DNA of 64,000 nt from Legionella_C dresdenensis (GCF_042649825.1 NZ_JBHSAB010000001.1:186001-250000), one strand, 5' to 3'. Positions 25,069 to 32,904 are shown, numbered from the stretch's first letter. The notes: a model not told the origin generated them from the sequence alone. Numbers and translations are program-made.

Positions 25069-25794
25069 TTAAAGCTCGAATTCCTCTCCGAGATATACCG
25101 CTCTGACTTGCTGATTAGCCAACACCGCGTCCGGGCTGCCTTCGCATAAAATCCGTCCCTGACTGACGATATAAGCCCGGCTGCAAATATCCAACGTTTC
25201 CCGGACATTGTGATCCGTAATCAGCACGCCGATATTTTTATCGCATAAATGTGAAATAATGCGTTTGATATCGAGTACCGAAATGGGATCAACCCCGGCG
25301 AAAGGTTCGTCTAGCAAAATAAATATAGGTTCAATCGCAAGCGCCCGGGCAATTTCAACACGTCGGCGCTCACCGCCGGACAGACTCATACCAGTATTTT
25401 TGCGTAAATGACCAATATGAAACTCTTCCATTAACTGCTCAAGCTTCTGTTTACGTTGTTGATTATCAAGCTCAGGCCGTAATTGCAGAATAGAAAAAAT
25501 ATTGTCTTCCACAGACATTTTACGAAAAATCGATGCCTCCTGCGGCAGATAGCCTATCCCCATCCGTGCCCGCTTATGCATGGCGGCCGAGGTAATATCT
25601 ACATTGTCCAGCATTATCTGACCATAATCACAGGATTGCAGGCCGACTATCATATAAAAACAGGTTGTTTTACCAGCGCCGTTAGGACCCAGCAAGCCCA
25701 CGCATTCTCCCCGATTAATCGCAACGGAAACATCACTGACTACAGTTCGGTTTTTAAATGATTTTTTCAGGTGGTGTGCTGCCAATTGGGTCAT
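25069..25794 (-). CDS. lptB: LPS export system ATP-binding protein LptB
   Basis: 241 aa. Walker A GPNGAGKT is at residues 36-43, the Q-loop in GYLPQEAS, the ABC signature LSGGERRRVEIARAL, Walker B FILLDEPFAGVDP, and the H-loop in LITDHN. It is the ATPase that, with LptF and LptG (not in the window), extracts lipopolysaccharide from the inner membrane and pushes it along the LptC-LptA bridge. It overlaps lptA by 4 bp and is last in the operon. Confidence 0.97.
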   Translation of the reverse strand: MTQLAAHHLKKSFKNRTVVSDVSVAINRGECVGLLGPNGAGKTTCFYMIVGLQSCDYGQIMLDNVDITSAAMHKRARMGIGYLPQEASIFRKMSVEDNIFSILQLRPELDNQQRKQKLEQLMEEFHIGHLRKNTGMSLSGGERRRVEIARALAIEPIFILLDEPFAGVDPISVLDIKRIISHLCDKNIGVLITDHNVRETLDICSRAYIVSQGRILCEGSPDAVLANQQVRAVYLGEEFEL

Positions 25795-26303
25795 ATTTTT
25801 TTCTCAGGGTGAAAAATAATTACAGTACGGGCAGTTGCGCTGCTTTCTGAAACGATATGTTGCTTAAGGGTATTGTAGGAAATTTTAGGTGCGCTGAACG
25901 AGTTCTCGCCCTGGATCACCCGGGCATCGCCAACCAGTTCAACCAGATTTTTTTCCGGATAATACTTTATTTCCTGAGCATAAGCATGCAATTCCGGTTT
26001 GTCGGCTGCTGTTTTAGTCCAGAAATGCGCCGGATTCTCTTTATTGCCATAGGCTACTGCGTAAGTCAGTTTGTTCTGCTCATTTCCTTTTGTTATCGCC
26101 TTTTCGGCGCGTAAGTGAGTAGTTCCCTGATCAAATTGCACGTTACCGGTATATTCGCCTTGATGCAGCTGCTGGTTTAAATCAGCGTTATCTGCTGACA
26201 ATTGGGCTATTTGCTGGCGATCTTCCGGTAAGGCATGGGCAAGATTGCCGAATACAATCTGCAGAATAGCTATCGCCAGTAATCTACGCGTGTTCAGGAT
26301 CAT
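25791..26303 (-). CDS. lptA: Periplasmic LPS transport protein LptA
   Basis: 170 aa. A signal peptide of about 24 residues ends at NLAHA, followed by an OstA-type beta-jellyroll (YTGNVQFDQGTTHLRAEKAI; VELVGDARVIQGENSFSAPK; ISYNT). LptA oligomerises in the periplasm as the bridge carrying LPS between LptC and LptD. It overlaps both neighbours, by 20 bp with lptC and 4 bp with lptB, indicating tight translational coupling. Confidence 0.95.
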   Translation of the reverse strand: MILNTRRLLAIAILQIVFGNLAHALPEDRQQIAQLSADNADLNQQLHQGEYTGNVQFDQGTTHLRAEKAITKGNEQNKLTYAVAYGNKENPAHFWTKTAADKPELHAYAQEIKYYPEKNLVELVGDARVIQGENSFSAPKISYNTLKQHIVSESSATARTVIIFHPEKKI

Positions 26304-26859
26304 AAACTGCCCTTGCTTTTCCTAATAATTCAACCCGTTTTTCCGCAAGCCAGGCATTCATGCCATTCGCCTGGACTACGCTGCCAGGCTGCTCAAAAAC
26401 TACGGCGGATGATGTCATTGCCAATTTTTTTTTGGGGAAATAATCAAGTACATCTGTTTTAAACGTGCTTTCAGCCGTGCGCTCGCCTTTAGCCTGATGA
26501 ATATAAACCTCATCAATAAAGGTCACCTTGCCGCCGCCCTGAATCGATTTTGCTGTTCTGGCCCGGATTTCCCAGGGTGGCTGGTCAGCGGTCTGGGTTA
26601 CAATAATATACGGTCTTATCAGTAAGTGAGTATTATTTTCCGGTATATGTTCCATTCGCGGGCTAACCAGTGAATTGGCAATTTGCCCCTGCTCATCAAA
26701 CTGCCTTACAGTCAGGCCGGTAACAATGGTATCTGCAGTCGTGGCAAGCGTCTGATCGTCAAGCCTGATAGCAGCAGGCGCACTGGCAAAATACCAGCCC
26801 GAGCAGGCCAGGGCAATTAATGCACAAAAAAGCCATATTGCTTGCCTTACTGCATTCAT
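26284..26859 (-). CDS. lptC: LPS export system protein LptC
   Basis: 191 aa. A single N-terminal membrane anchor (IWLFCALIALACSGWYFAS) is followed by a periplasmic jellyroll related to LptA (ARTAKSIQGGGKVTFIDEV; TDVLDYFPKKKLAMTSSAVV). It receives LPS from LptBFG and hands it to LptA. It overlaps kdsC by 4 bp and lptA by 20 bp. Confidence 0.93.
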   Translation of the reverse strand: MNAVRQAIWLFCALIALACSGWYFASAPAAIRLDDQTLATTADTIVTGLTVRQFDEQGQIANSLVSPRMEHIPENNTHLLIRPYIIVTQTADQPPWEIRARTAKSIQGGGKVTFIDEVYIHQAKGERTAESTFKTDVLDYFPKKKLAMTSSAVVFEQPGSVVQANGMNAWLAEKRVELLGKARAVYDPEHA

Positions 26860-27383
26860 GATTGGAAATACTTTTCAAGCGCCTGCTCATATTTCCCCTG
26901 GGCAGCAAGAATTAACTCACAAATTTCCCGTACAGCGCCTCGCCCGCCATGCCCTGCCGTAATCCAGTCGGCAAATTCCTTGACCTGGCTAACCGCATTT
27001 GAAACAGCGATACCAAGACCAACCTGCTTAATCAGCGGCAAGTCCGGCAAATCATCGCCAACATAGGCAATTTCATCCAGCTCAAACCCTAACTTTTCTT
27101 TCAGTTCGGCAAATGCCTGACGCTTGTCAACCTGGCCTTTAAAATATAAGTCTATCCCTAATTGCTGCATGCGATGATCAATGACTGCGTTTCTGGCGGT
27201 AGTAATAACAGCCACACGGATATCGGCGGCCATAAGCATTTTTAATCCCATGCCATCCTGCACATTGAATGCCTTTAGCTCATTACCTGTATTATCCATG
27301 TAAAGCAGGCCATCAGTGAGAACACCATCGACATCACAGACCAGACACTTAATTTTTTTTGCTTTTTCAATCAGGTTATTCAT
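26856..27383 (-). CDS. kdsC: 3-deoxy-D-manno-octulosonate 8-phosphate phosphatase
   Basis: 175 aa. This is a HAD phosphatase without a cap domain. Motif I is CDVDGVLTDG (first Asp is the nucleophile), motif II the Thr of VITTARN, motif III a Lys in the VDKRQAF region, and motif IV VGDDLPDLPLI. It dephosphorylates KDO-8-phosphate to free KDO for the LPS inner core. It lies 15 bp after kdsD and overlaps lptC by 4 bp. Confidence 0.96.
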   Translation of the reverse strand: MNNLIEKAKKIKCLVCDVDGVLTDGLLYMDNTGNELKAFNVQDGMGLKMLMAADIRVAVITTARNAVIDHRMQQLGIDLYFKGQVDKRQAFAELKEKLGFELDEIAYVGDDLPDLPLIKQVGLGIAVSNAVSQVKEFADWITAGHGGRGAVREICELILAAQGKYEQALEKYFQS

Positions 27384-27398
27384 CTTTTCTCACATAAG

Positions 27399-28361
27399 TT
27401 AAAAAACACCGGCGCGAAGCAAGTCATGCAAATGGATAACTGCAACCGGGCATTTTTTGTCATTAATAACAACCAGCGACGTGATGCTGAATTTCTGCAT
27501 CTGGGCAAGCGCCTCAGCGGCAAGCATGCCGGGAGTCAGTGTTTTGCAATTATGGGTCATCACTTTCGTCAAAGGCGTTGTATTAATATCAAGATTTTGG
27601 GTTAAGGTCCGGCGCACATCGCCGTCAGTATAGACGCCTGTTAAAATGCCATGCGAATTCACCACACAGGTCATTCCCAGCTTTTTGGCGGTAACTTCGA
27701 TCAACGCTTCGCTGATCGTCGCGTTCTCATCCACAACGGGGAGTTGCTCGCCTGAATGCCAGAGCTCGTCAATTTTCAACAACAGACGTCGCCCCAGCGA
27801 GCCGCCGGGATGCGAGAGAGCAAAATCCTGCTCGCTGAAACCGCGGGCCTGTAACAAGGCAATAGCCAACGCATCGCCCATGACCAGAGACACTGTAGTA
27901 CTGGTAGTCGGCGCCAGGCCAAGCGGACAAGCTTCTTGCCTGATACTGATATCAAGATTAATATCTGCTGTTTTAGCCAGTATTGACTCCGGGTTTCCGG
28001 TCAAGGCGATCAATGGCACTTCAAGGCGCTTCAATAACGGCAACAAGGTGACAATTTCATTGGTATACCCTGAATTGGATATGGCGATTACAGTATCCAG
28101 AGGGGTAATCATGCCCAGATCACCATGGCTGGCCTCGCCAGGATGCATGAAGAATGCCGGCGTGCCTGTACTGGAAAGGGTTGCAGCAATTTTATTGGCA
28201 ATATGGCCTGACTTTCCCATACCGGTCACTACGACCCGCCCCTTGCATTCCAATAACAACCGGCAGGCTTGTTCAAAGCGCTCGTCAATGCGTTGGGTCA
28301 GCTCAAACACTGCCTGGGCTTCTGTTTCAATAACAGCTAAACCTAATTTGCAAAAATCCAT
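27399..28361 (-). CDS. kdsD: Arabinose-5-phosphate isomerase
   Basis: 320 aa. The N-terminal SIS sugar-isomerase domain has VTGMGKSGHIANKIAATL, then HPGEASHGDLGMI and AISNSGYTNEI. Two CBS domains occupy the last ~120 residues (VVNSHGILTGVYTDGDVRR; FSITSLVVINDKKCPVAVI). The enzyme converts ribulose-5-phosphate to arabinose-5-phosphate, the first step toward KDO. It is the promoter-proximal gene of kdsD-kdsC-lptC-lptA-lptB, the same order as the E. coli yrb cluster. Confidence 0.96.
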   Translation of the reverse strand: MDFCKLGLAVIETEAQAVFELTQRIDERFEQACRLLLECKGRVVVTGMGKSGHIANKIAATLSSTGTPAFFMHPGEASHGDLGMITPLDTVIAISNSGYTNEIVTLLPLLKRLEVPLIALTGNPESILAKTADINLDISIRQEACPLGLAPTTSTTVSLVMGDALAIALLQARGFSEQDFALSHPGGSLGRRLLLKIDELWHSGEQLPVVDENATISEALIEVTAKKLGMTCVVNSHGILTGVYTDGDVRRTLTQNLDINTTPLTKVMTHNCKTLTPGMLAAEALAQMQKFSITSLVVINDKKCPVAVIHLHDLLRAGVF

Positions 28362-28437
28362 GGTTCAACAGAACTTCAATCAAATGTCGCAGCAGTGTAG
28401 CATATACCTAATAACCTTGGAAATGCCAGGAAGAGGA

Positions 28438-28908
28438 TCAGGGACATATTTCAAATACGTCCTCCGGGAAAATCGGTTCCTGTTGCTTTTGCATCGACTT
28501 CATATCCTGCAAAGCAGATCTATATTGCGCATACAGACCATAATTACAGCTGGTTGTCGCCGCTGTTTTTTTCCAATAATTATCAAATTCAACCCGATTC
28601 TGAGGGTAAGTTATCTGTTGCGGATAAGAAACCATAAAGCTATTCATGACATCATGCAAAAATCTTTCTTCAAATAAAGTACACCTTTTGGGCTCTATCT
28701 TAATAACACCCTTATTATCATTTTCCGTTTTGAGAGAGCAGTTATCCAGATTAATGGCTTCTTGCGCCAGTTCCAGAATTAAATCACGAACCTTATTAGC
28801 CTCAGTCATATTGCCTGTTAACTCAACTGCAGATACACGGGGATTATTTCTATTACGAATATGGATATTAATAGTCGTATTGTTGTATTTTATTACATGT
28901 ACTGGCAT
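28438..28908 (-). CDS. Small hypothetical protein upstream of kdsD
   Basis: 156 aa from ATG 28908, which has AGGA 8 bp upstream. The frame stays open to 29079, but that 57-residue extension is encoded largely by the dispersed hairpin at 29003-29101 and is rejected. The protein is not recognised: it starts MPVHVIKYNNTTINIHIRN, is polar, contains three to four cysteines (DNCSLKT; EPKRCTLF; TTSCNYG) and ends PEDVFEICP. There is no signal peptide with this start. It lies 76 bp before kdsD on the same strand but is not clearly part of the operon. Confidence 0.6.
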   Translation of the reverse strand: MPVHVIKYNNTTINIHIRNRNNPRVSAVELTGNMTEANKVRDLILELAQEAINLDNCSLKTENDNKGVIKIEPKRCTLFEERFLHDVMNSFMVSYPQQITYPQNRVEFDNYWKKTAATTSCNYGLYAQYRSALQDMKSMQKQQEPIFPEDVFEICP

Positions 28909-29002
28909 TCTATTTATCCTATCGGGAATTATTGCGCCCAAAATAACAAACAAAAGGCAAGATGTAAATTGAATGCTAAATTTAAGTAAATCATAGGCAG
29001 GA

Positions 29003-29101
29003 GTAACTCCCCACGTCATCCCGAGTGCAGCGAGGGATCTCCCTTGTACGTGCCGTTTTTTGGAGATCCCTCGCTGCACTCGGGATGACGGGGGGAGTTA
29101 C
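29003..29101. repeat. Long perfect inverted repeat (dispersed hairpin of the GTCATCCCGAG type)
   Basis: Arms of 27 bp (29014-29040 and 29064-29090, CGTCATCCCGAGTGCAGCGA and inverse) surround a 23-bp loop, and outer arms GTAACTCCCC / GGGGAGTTAC extend the stem. From memory this hairpin type occurs in many bacterial genomes. It is unrelated in sequence to the 10488-10764 family. It lies between two small genes on the minus strand and could act as a terminator for the 29127 gene. Confidence 0.85.
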
Positions 29102-29126
29102 AGACAGGATTGAATGTTTGAATAAC

Positions 29127-29372
29127 CTACAATTCTTGCATTTTATTGTATTCACGCCATTCAAAATCGATATAGTCTTGCAAGAGTTTTTTAATTTCTT
29201 CCTGAACACCGGCCAGTGTGCTGTATTCAGTATGAAATTTGCGGGGTAATGCATCGCGGCTTTCATCCATTAAACATACGGCATAGCCGTCGGCCCTGTA
29301 CAGGTTACTGGTATTTTTTACCGGTTCCACGTTATATATGATTTTAAAACCTTTATAAACGTACTCAGCCAT
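29127..29372 (-). CDS. Small hypothetical protein, 81 aa
   Basis: Not recognised. Start ATG 29372 has AAGGA 7 bp upstream. The sequence begins MAEYVYKGFKIIYNVEP and ends with a charged helix (GVQEEIKKLLQDYIDFEWRE). It is soluble, with no signal peptide. It sits at the end of the run of small stress-type genes, 64 bp after the YqjK-like gene, and may be co-transcribed with them. Confidence 0.6.
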   Translation of the reverse strand: MAEYVYKGFKIIYNVEPVKNTSNLYRADGYAVCLMDESRDALPRKFHTEYSTLAGVQEEIKKLLQDYIDFEWREYNKMQEL

Positions 29373-29436
29373 TGTTCGTCCTTATCAGGTGCATAATTGT
29401 ATACCTGTTATCTAGTATAGACTGATTAATTACTAC

Positions 29437-29697
29437 TTAAAAACTCCTTCGAATATTACTTGCCAAAGTTATCAGGCTAAACCGTGCGAAACGCTTTAAC
29501 CACATGCCGCCATCTTTCTGGCTGCCGCTAGCCCAGCCAGCCCAGAATGTTGACAGGAGAGACACTGCCAACATCAAATCATTGCTGGTAATAATATTCC
29601 GGAAATACTCTTTATGTATCTCGTATTCCTGTTGATTCAACCGAACTTCCCTCGCTGTCTTTTCGATCTGTGCCGCCAAGGTTGTTATCGTGCTCAT
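29437..29697 (-). CDS. YqjK-like small protein
   Basis: 86 aa. Start ATG 29697 is preceded by AAGGA at 9 bp. An N-terminal helix (IEKTAREVRLNQQEYEI) is followed by a hydrophobic stretch (NDLMLAVSLLSTFWAGWASG) and a basic end. Position and size match the third gene of the E. coli yqjD-yqjE-yqjK group; sequence similarity was judged by eye only. It overlaps the upstream YqjE-like frame by 86 bp, an unusually long overlap for two real genes in the same direction. Confidence 0.5.
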   Translation of the reverse strand: MSTITTLAAQIEKTAREVRLNQQEYEIHKEYFRNIITSNDLMLAVSLLSTFWAGWASGSQKDGGMWLKRFARFSLITLASNIRRSF

Positions 29698-30058
29698 CGT
29701 TTTCCATCCTTATTTTACTATCTGCCAGACAAGTGCGTGTTTTTTCAAAGCTCAAATTGCGTATTTTGCGTTTTAAACAAAGCATTGCTATTAACAACAG
29801 TGCTATGTTAACTCCAAATACCAGTTCGATACTTAGCAAAGTCTGCCCGCCGGTATAATAAAAACTGATGTAAGCAAGCAACGCCATTGCGCTGAACCAG
29901 ACCGTCACCAACAATACCAGCAACCATACCAGATTAACCAATAACGGGAAAACCGTTAATCCGGCCAGTTTCGCTTCAAGCCGGAATAATGCCCAAATTC
30001 CTTTAACTGCATTAATCCTGGATGACACCAGGCCATCCAGATGGTCAATCAACTTCAT
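29612..30058 (-). CDS. YqjE-like (phage holin superfamily) membrane protein
   Basis: 148 aa. Two strongly hydrophobic segments (TVFPLLVNLVWLLVLLVTVW and LVFGVNIALLLIAML) follow a short amphipathic N-terminus (KLIDHLDGLVSSRINAVKG), as in YqjE proteins. The last ~40 residues are acidic and low in complexity (MENDEHDNNLGGTDRKDSE) and lie over the next gene, so they may not be conserved. It overlaps the upstream DUF883 gene by 4 bp. Role unknown; linked to envelope and stationary phase by its neighbours. Confidence 0.65.
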   Translation of the reverse strand: MKLIDHLDGLVSSRINAVKGIWALFRLEAKLAGLTVFPLLVNLVWLLVLLVTVWFSAMALLAYISFYYTGGQTLLSIELVFGVNIALLLIAMLCLKRKIRNLSFEKTRTCLADSKIRMENDEHDNNLGGTDRKDSEGSSVESTGIRDT

Positions 30059-30348
30059 TTGCTTCTCAATAAAGAAGCAAGGATAAAACCTACACCACCA
30101 GCTACCAATATCGATGTCAATGGTCTTTCCTTCACGTTTTCAATCAGGCTGTCGCAAACTTCTTTTACAGTATCCTGAGCCTCATGAACTCGTTTTACGC
30201 CTTCCTCATAAAGCTCGCCTGCTTTTTCTTTAGTCTGGTGATATAAATCGTCTGCTTTTTGTTGCGCCTGTCTGGAAACATCGCTAACTTTTTCTTGACC
30301 GCTTTCAACTTTTGATTTTATTTCATTTACATTGCCTGGATTATTCAT
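30055..30348 (-). CDS. ElaB/YqjD (DUF883) family membrane-anchored protein
   Basis: 97 aa. A long amphipathic helical domain (EKVSDVSRQAQQKADDLY; TVKEVCDSLIENVKERP) is followed by a C-terminal membrane anchor with the glycine pattern SILVAGGVGFILASLLRSK, the hallmark of the family. E. coli YqjD and ElaB are tail-anchored inner-membrane proteins induced in stationary phase that bind ribosomes. The gene leads the YqjD-YqjE-YqjK-like trio and follows a CsbD gene by 20 bp. Confidence 0.85.
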   Translation of the reverse strand: MNNPGNVNEIKSKVESGQEKVSDVSRQAQQKADDLYHQTKEKAGELYEEGVKRVHEAQDTVKEVCDSLIENVKERPLTSILVAGGVGFILASLLRSK

Positions 30349-30368
30349 GGTAACCTTCCTTATTAAAA

Positions 30369-30563
30369 TTAACCTAAAAATCTGTCCACTTCACGCTCGG
30401 CTTCTTCACGAGTGTATTCATAATAATATTCCAGCTTACCGATTAATTCATCCCGATGGCCTTTAATATTTAAAAGATCATCATCAGTCAGCTTAGACCA
30501 CTGCTGTTTCGCTTTTCCTTTGAGAATATCCCAATTAGCGATTAATTTACCTGTTGTGCTCAT
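30369..30563 (-). CDS. CsbD-family stress-response protein
   Basis: 64 aa. It has the CsbD pattern NWDILKGKAKQQWSKLTDDD and the following IKGHRDELIGKLEYYY. These small, hydrophilic proteins (YjbJ in E. coli) are abundant under general stress, but their biochemical role is unknown. It lies 9 bp after the BON-domain gene. Confidence 0.88.
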   Translation of the reverse strand: MSTTGKLIANWDILKGKAKQQWSKLTDDDLLNIKGHRDELIGKLEYYYEYTREEAEREVDRFLG

Positions 30564-30572
30564 AACTCCCCC

Positions 30573-31133
30573 TTAATCTTTAACACTTAGACTGGATTTA
30601 ACTGATTTAACCCCTTTTACACCTTTCACAAGGTTAACAATATTGCTGCGCTGCTTAGCAGTTTCAACGCTGCCGGCAAGATAGACTATGCCATTTTTGG
30701 TTTCGACGCTGACCGGCCAATATTCAATATCCTTATCGCCAAATATTTTTTCCTTCAGCAATCGGCCTTTAACCTTTGCAGTAATATAAGTATCAGCCAT
30801 AGGCGATTCGCTTGATTTAACAATCAAGGTATCGGCATCTACATCTCTGACGTCATCAACTGAACCAGCCAAAACAATTGCCCGTTCATATTGCAAATCT
30901 GTATCAACAGTACCTGATAAAATTACTTTACGATTAACCGTAACAACGGATATATCTCGGCCCTTAATTAAGGAAGATTTTGCAAACAACGCTTTGACTT
31001 TTGCCGTTATTGCCGTATCTTTTGCAGCTGATTGAGCTGTCGAATTAGTGTGTTTTACTTGCGCCGCCAAACCCACTTCAGGAGCAATCACAGTAAATGC
31101 CAAAGCACCACATAATAAGGTTTTCTTAAACAT
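30573..31133 (-). CDS. Periplasmic double-BON-domain protein (OsmY type)
   Basis: 186 aa. A signal peptide (CGALAFTVIAPEVGLAAQ) is followed by two BON domains: AKDTAITAKVKALFAKSS to GTVDTDLQYERAI, and DTYITAKVKGRLL to GSVETAKQRSNIV. BON proteins bind phospholipid surfaces, and OsmY is induced by hyperosmotic and stationary-phase stress. It is the first gene of the minus-strand run BON-CsbD-DUF883-YqjE-YqjK, and a candidate promoter precedes it. Confidence 0.88.
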   Translation of the reverse strand: MFKKTLLCGALAFTVIAPEVGLAAQVKHTNSTAQSAAKDTAITAKVKALFAKSSLIKGRDISVVTVNRKVILSGTVDTDLQYERAIVLAGSVDDVRDVDADTLIVKSSESPMADTYITAKVKGRLLKEKIFGDKDIEYWPVSVETKNGIVYLAGSVETAKQRSNIVNLVKGVKGVKSVKSSLSVKD

Positions 31134-31179
31134 AGCATTCTCCTTGATTATTTTTTTTATTTCTTGCTCACAATTTAAA

Positions 31180-31206
31180 ACTATAACACAAACAGTTAAA
31201 TGTCAA
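31180..31206 (-). promoter_or_regulatory. Candidate sigma-70 promoter for the BON-domain gene
   Basis: Reading the minus strand, TTGACA (complement of 31201-31206) and TATAGT (complement of 31180-31185) are separated by 15 bp, slightly short. The predicted start is about 40 bp from the ATG at 31133. Confidence 0.4.
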
Positions 31207-31265
31207 CGATATTGACTTTATTTTTGTGACACTTATTGCCTTTATTCTAAGGTTAATAATAAGAA

Positions 31266-31396
31266 TAGTTGAGCTATAAAGCTCTTAGCCGTCAGATTAA
31301 AGAATTAAATTTCCGCATTTCACAACATCGTTCGGGCTGAGCCCCCTAAGCCAAGGGGGCTCAGCCCGAACGGATCTGGGGTGAAAAATTCAACCT
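31266..31396. repeat. Repeat element, variant with a different central hairpin
   Basis: The left part GAGCTATAAAGCTCTTAGCC, then AGAATTAAATTTCCGCATTT and CATCGTTCGGGCTGAG, matches the 24863 element. The usual centre is replaced by a compact stem GCCCCCTAAG / CCAAGGGGGC, ending CTCAGCCCGAACG and ATTCAACCTAC. It lies between the PRC-barrel gene's stop and the BON gene promoter region. Confidence 0.7.
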
Positions 31397-31730
31397 ACTC
31401 ATAATATTTGTCAATTGATGAGGCAATTTCTGCAGCCGCGAAATTTGGCCAATGCTCTTTATCAAATCCAGGAGCATTTTTTAAACGTTCCTTATCTATA
31501 TTTAATAGAAAACAATCTTCAATCGTATCGTATGTAAACATGTGCCATGGAATAGCAAAAAATTTGTTGCCAAATCCCAATATACCGCCAAAATCAAGCA
31601 CCAGATAGCTGACTTTACCAAAGGCTTTATCAATTACAACATCATTAATTGTACCAAGGTTTTCGCGTTCAAGATTTCTAACCTCAACACCGGTTATTTC
31701 ACTAGCTTTTACTACTGCTCTGCCGCTCAT
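31395..31730 (-). CDS. PRC-barrel domain protein
   Basis: 111 aa. The PRC-barrel core is visible as VVKASEITGVEVRNLERENL, INDVVIDKAFGKVSYLVLDF and FFAIPWHMF. A helical tail follows (GFDKEHWPNFAAAEIASSI). Such single-domain proteins are often stress induced and may bind protein partners; the function is unknown. It is divergent from the two-TM protein gene across 141 bp. Confidence 0.85.
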   Translation of the reverse strand: MSGRAVVKASEITGVEVRNLERENLGTINDVVIDKAFGKVSYLVLDFGGILGFGNKFFAIPWHMFTYDTIEDCFLLNIDKERLKNAPGFDKEHWPNFAAAEIASSIDKYYE

Positions 31731-31871
31731 AATATATCCTCCGTTTTTTTCTTATATTGCGCTCCAAATTTATGCAATGTCAACTTTAAAATGACAGAAA
31801 ATGTCACTATAATTTACTATAATAAATGAAATAATATTGTCAAATATGTTGTTAATAGCCTGGAGACAAAA

Positions 31872-32375
31872 ATGGATAAACTGGAAAACAAAACAATCAG
31901 CGCCATTTTTTCCGATGAAGAGGAAATGGAAAAAGCGATTCATCAGTTGACTCAAACTACTGTTGCGCAACATGATATTAGCGTTCAGACAGAGACTGAG
32001 ATCAAACCTGAGCTGGTACAGAAAAACCCGGCAGCGCCGCGACATGAGCCATTTCTTAAAGATGACTTTGGTTGGGTACTGGGCTTTACGCTTGCTATCC
32101 CCATGACTCTGGGTGTAATCATCGGTGTTTTTGGTATAGGTGATCTCCACTCGCCGAGCGATAATCTTCTTTTCGGTATAATTGGCGGGATATTTGGTGG
32201 TTTGGCCGGCTTGCTTCTTATCAGCATTGTCAAACGCGAGCGTGAAAAACGAATCAGAAGCCAGGAGAATAAAGGCGGATTCGTTATGTGGGTTACCGTG
32301 AATTCAGAGCAGAAACTCCCTGGTGTTCTGGATATTTTAAAACAGTATCATGCCAAAAGCGTGACTGTTCAGTAA
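31872..32375 (+). CDS. Two-TM membrane protein of unknown function
   Basis: 167 aa. The N-terminal ~65 residues form a soluble domain resembling heat- or general-stress domains that begin AIFSDEEEMEKAIHQL. Two glycine-rich membrane helices follow (VLGFTLAIPMTLGVIIGVFG and LLFGIIGGIFGGLAGLLLI), and a C-terminal soluble strand-rich part (GGFVMWVTVNSEQKL). The ribosome site GGAG precedes the ATG. Its position, between a PRC-barrel gene and a phasin, suggests the same stress regulon. Not named. Confidence 0.7.
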   Translation: MDKLENKTISAIFSDEEEMEKAIHQLTQTTVAQHDISVQTETEIKPELVQKNPAAPRHEPFLKDDFGWVLGFTLAIPMTLGVIIGVFGIGDLHSPSDNLLFGIIGGIFGGLAGLLLISIVKREREKRIRSQENKGGFVMWVTVNSEQKLPGVLDILKQYHAKSVTVQ

Positions 32376-32392
32376 CAAGGATTTGATTTTTT

Positions 32393-32423
32393 CACAATAT
32401 TGTCTAAACTGAATATTGTGCAA
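32393..32423. promoter_or_regulatory. Interrupted palindrome upstream of the phasin gene
   Basis: Arms CACAATATT (32393-32401) and AATATTGTG (32412-32420) are separated by 10 bp, 27 bp before the phasin ATG. The right half with its flank (GAATATTGTGCAA) recurs in reverse orientation at 36633-36645. It is a candidate operator. Confidence 0.4.
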
Positions 32424-32446
32424 TGCAACATAACAGTGAGGTTATC

Positions 32447-32896
32447 ATGAGTCAACAATTTCTTGAAAGATGGACTGAATTTGCCAGAAACGTTCAAAAG
32501 CCTATTCAAGCGATGACGGAGTTGCAGCTGAAAACATTACAAAATATAAGTTATGTTAAACCAGACGAACTCAGCCAATTGAAAAAGCCTGAACTATTAC
32601 TGGAAAAACAAGTGACCGTACTTATTGAAAATGGCCATAAGGCGCTTGATTTTGTGCAAAAATCATTTGAAATACTGGAAAATTCAATGATGGTTTTCGG
32701 CAGCGATATTAAATCCAATGTAAGGGAAGCTTCATCAATGATGAAGTCAACTATGCAGACTGCTGAAAGAGCAAGCAAACCTGTCGTTAGAGCGGCTGCT
32801 TCAAATACAGCTAAAACAGTGAAAAAAGCAAAGTCTACTGTGGCAAAAGCTTCTTCAGCCAGGAAAACAAAAACGTCTAAAAAAGTTAAGCATTAA
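32447..32896 (+). CDS. Phasin-family protein
   Basis: 149 aa from ATG 32447, with GAGG 6 bp upstream. The N-terminal ~110 residues match the phasin pattern (FLERWTEFARNVQKPIQAM; NGHKALDFVQKSFEI; SMMKSTMQTAERASKPV). A lysine/alanine-rich, histone-like tail follows (AKTVKKAKSTVAKASSARK). Phasins coat polyhydroxyalkanoate granules and control their size; the basic tail could bind DNA or the granule surface. No pha genes are in the window. Confidence 0.85.
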   Translation: MSQQFLERWTEFARNVQKPIQAMTELQLKTLQNISYVKPDELSQLKKPELLLEKQVTVLIENGHKALDFVQKSFEILENSMMVFGSDIKSNVREASSMMKSTMQTAERASKPVVRAAASNTAKTVKKAKSTVAKASSARKTKTSKKVKH

Positions 32897-32904
32897 AAAT
32901 TGAG

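Noticed and set aside
27646..28677. 343-aa ORF opposite kdsD
   Set aside because: Antisense to clear kdsD and its upstream gap; composition matches a codon-bias shadow.
28909..29079. N-terminal 57 residues of the small protein ending at 28438
   Set aside because: Encoded mostly by a dispersed hairpin; a good ribosome site supports ATG 28908.
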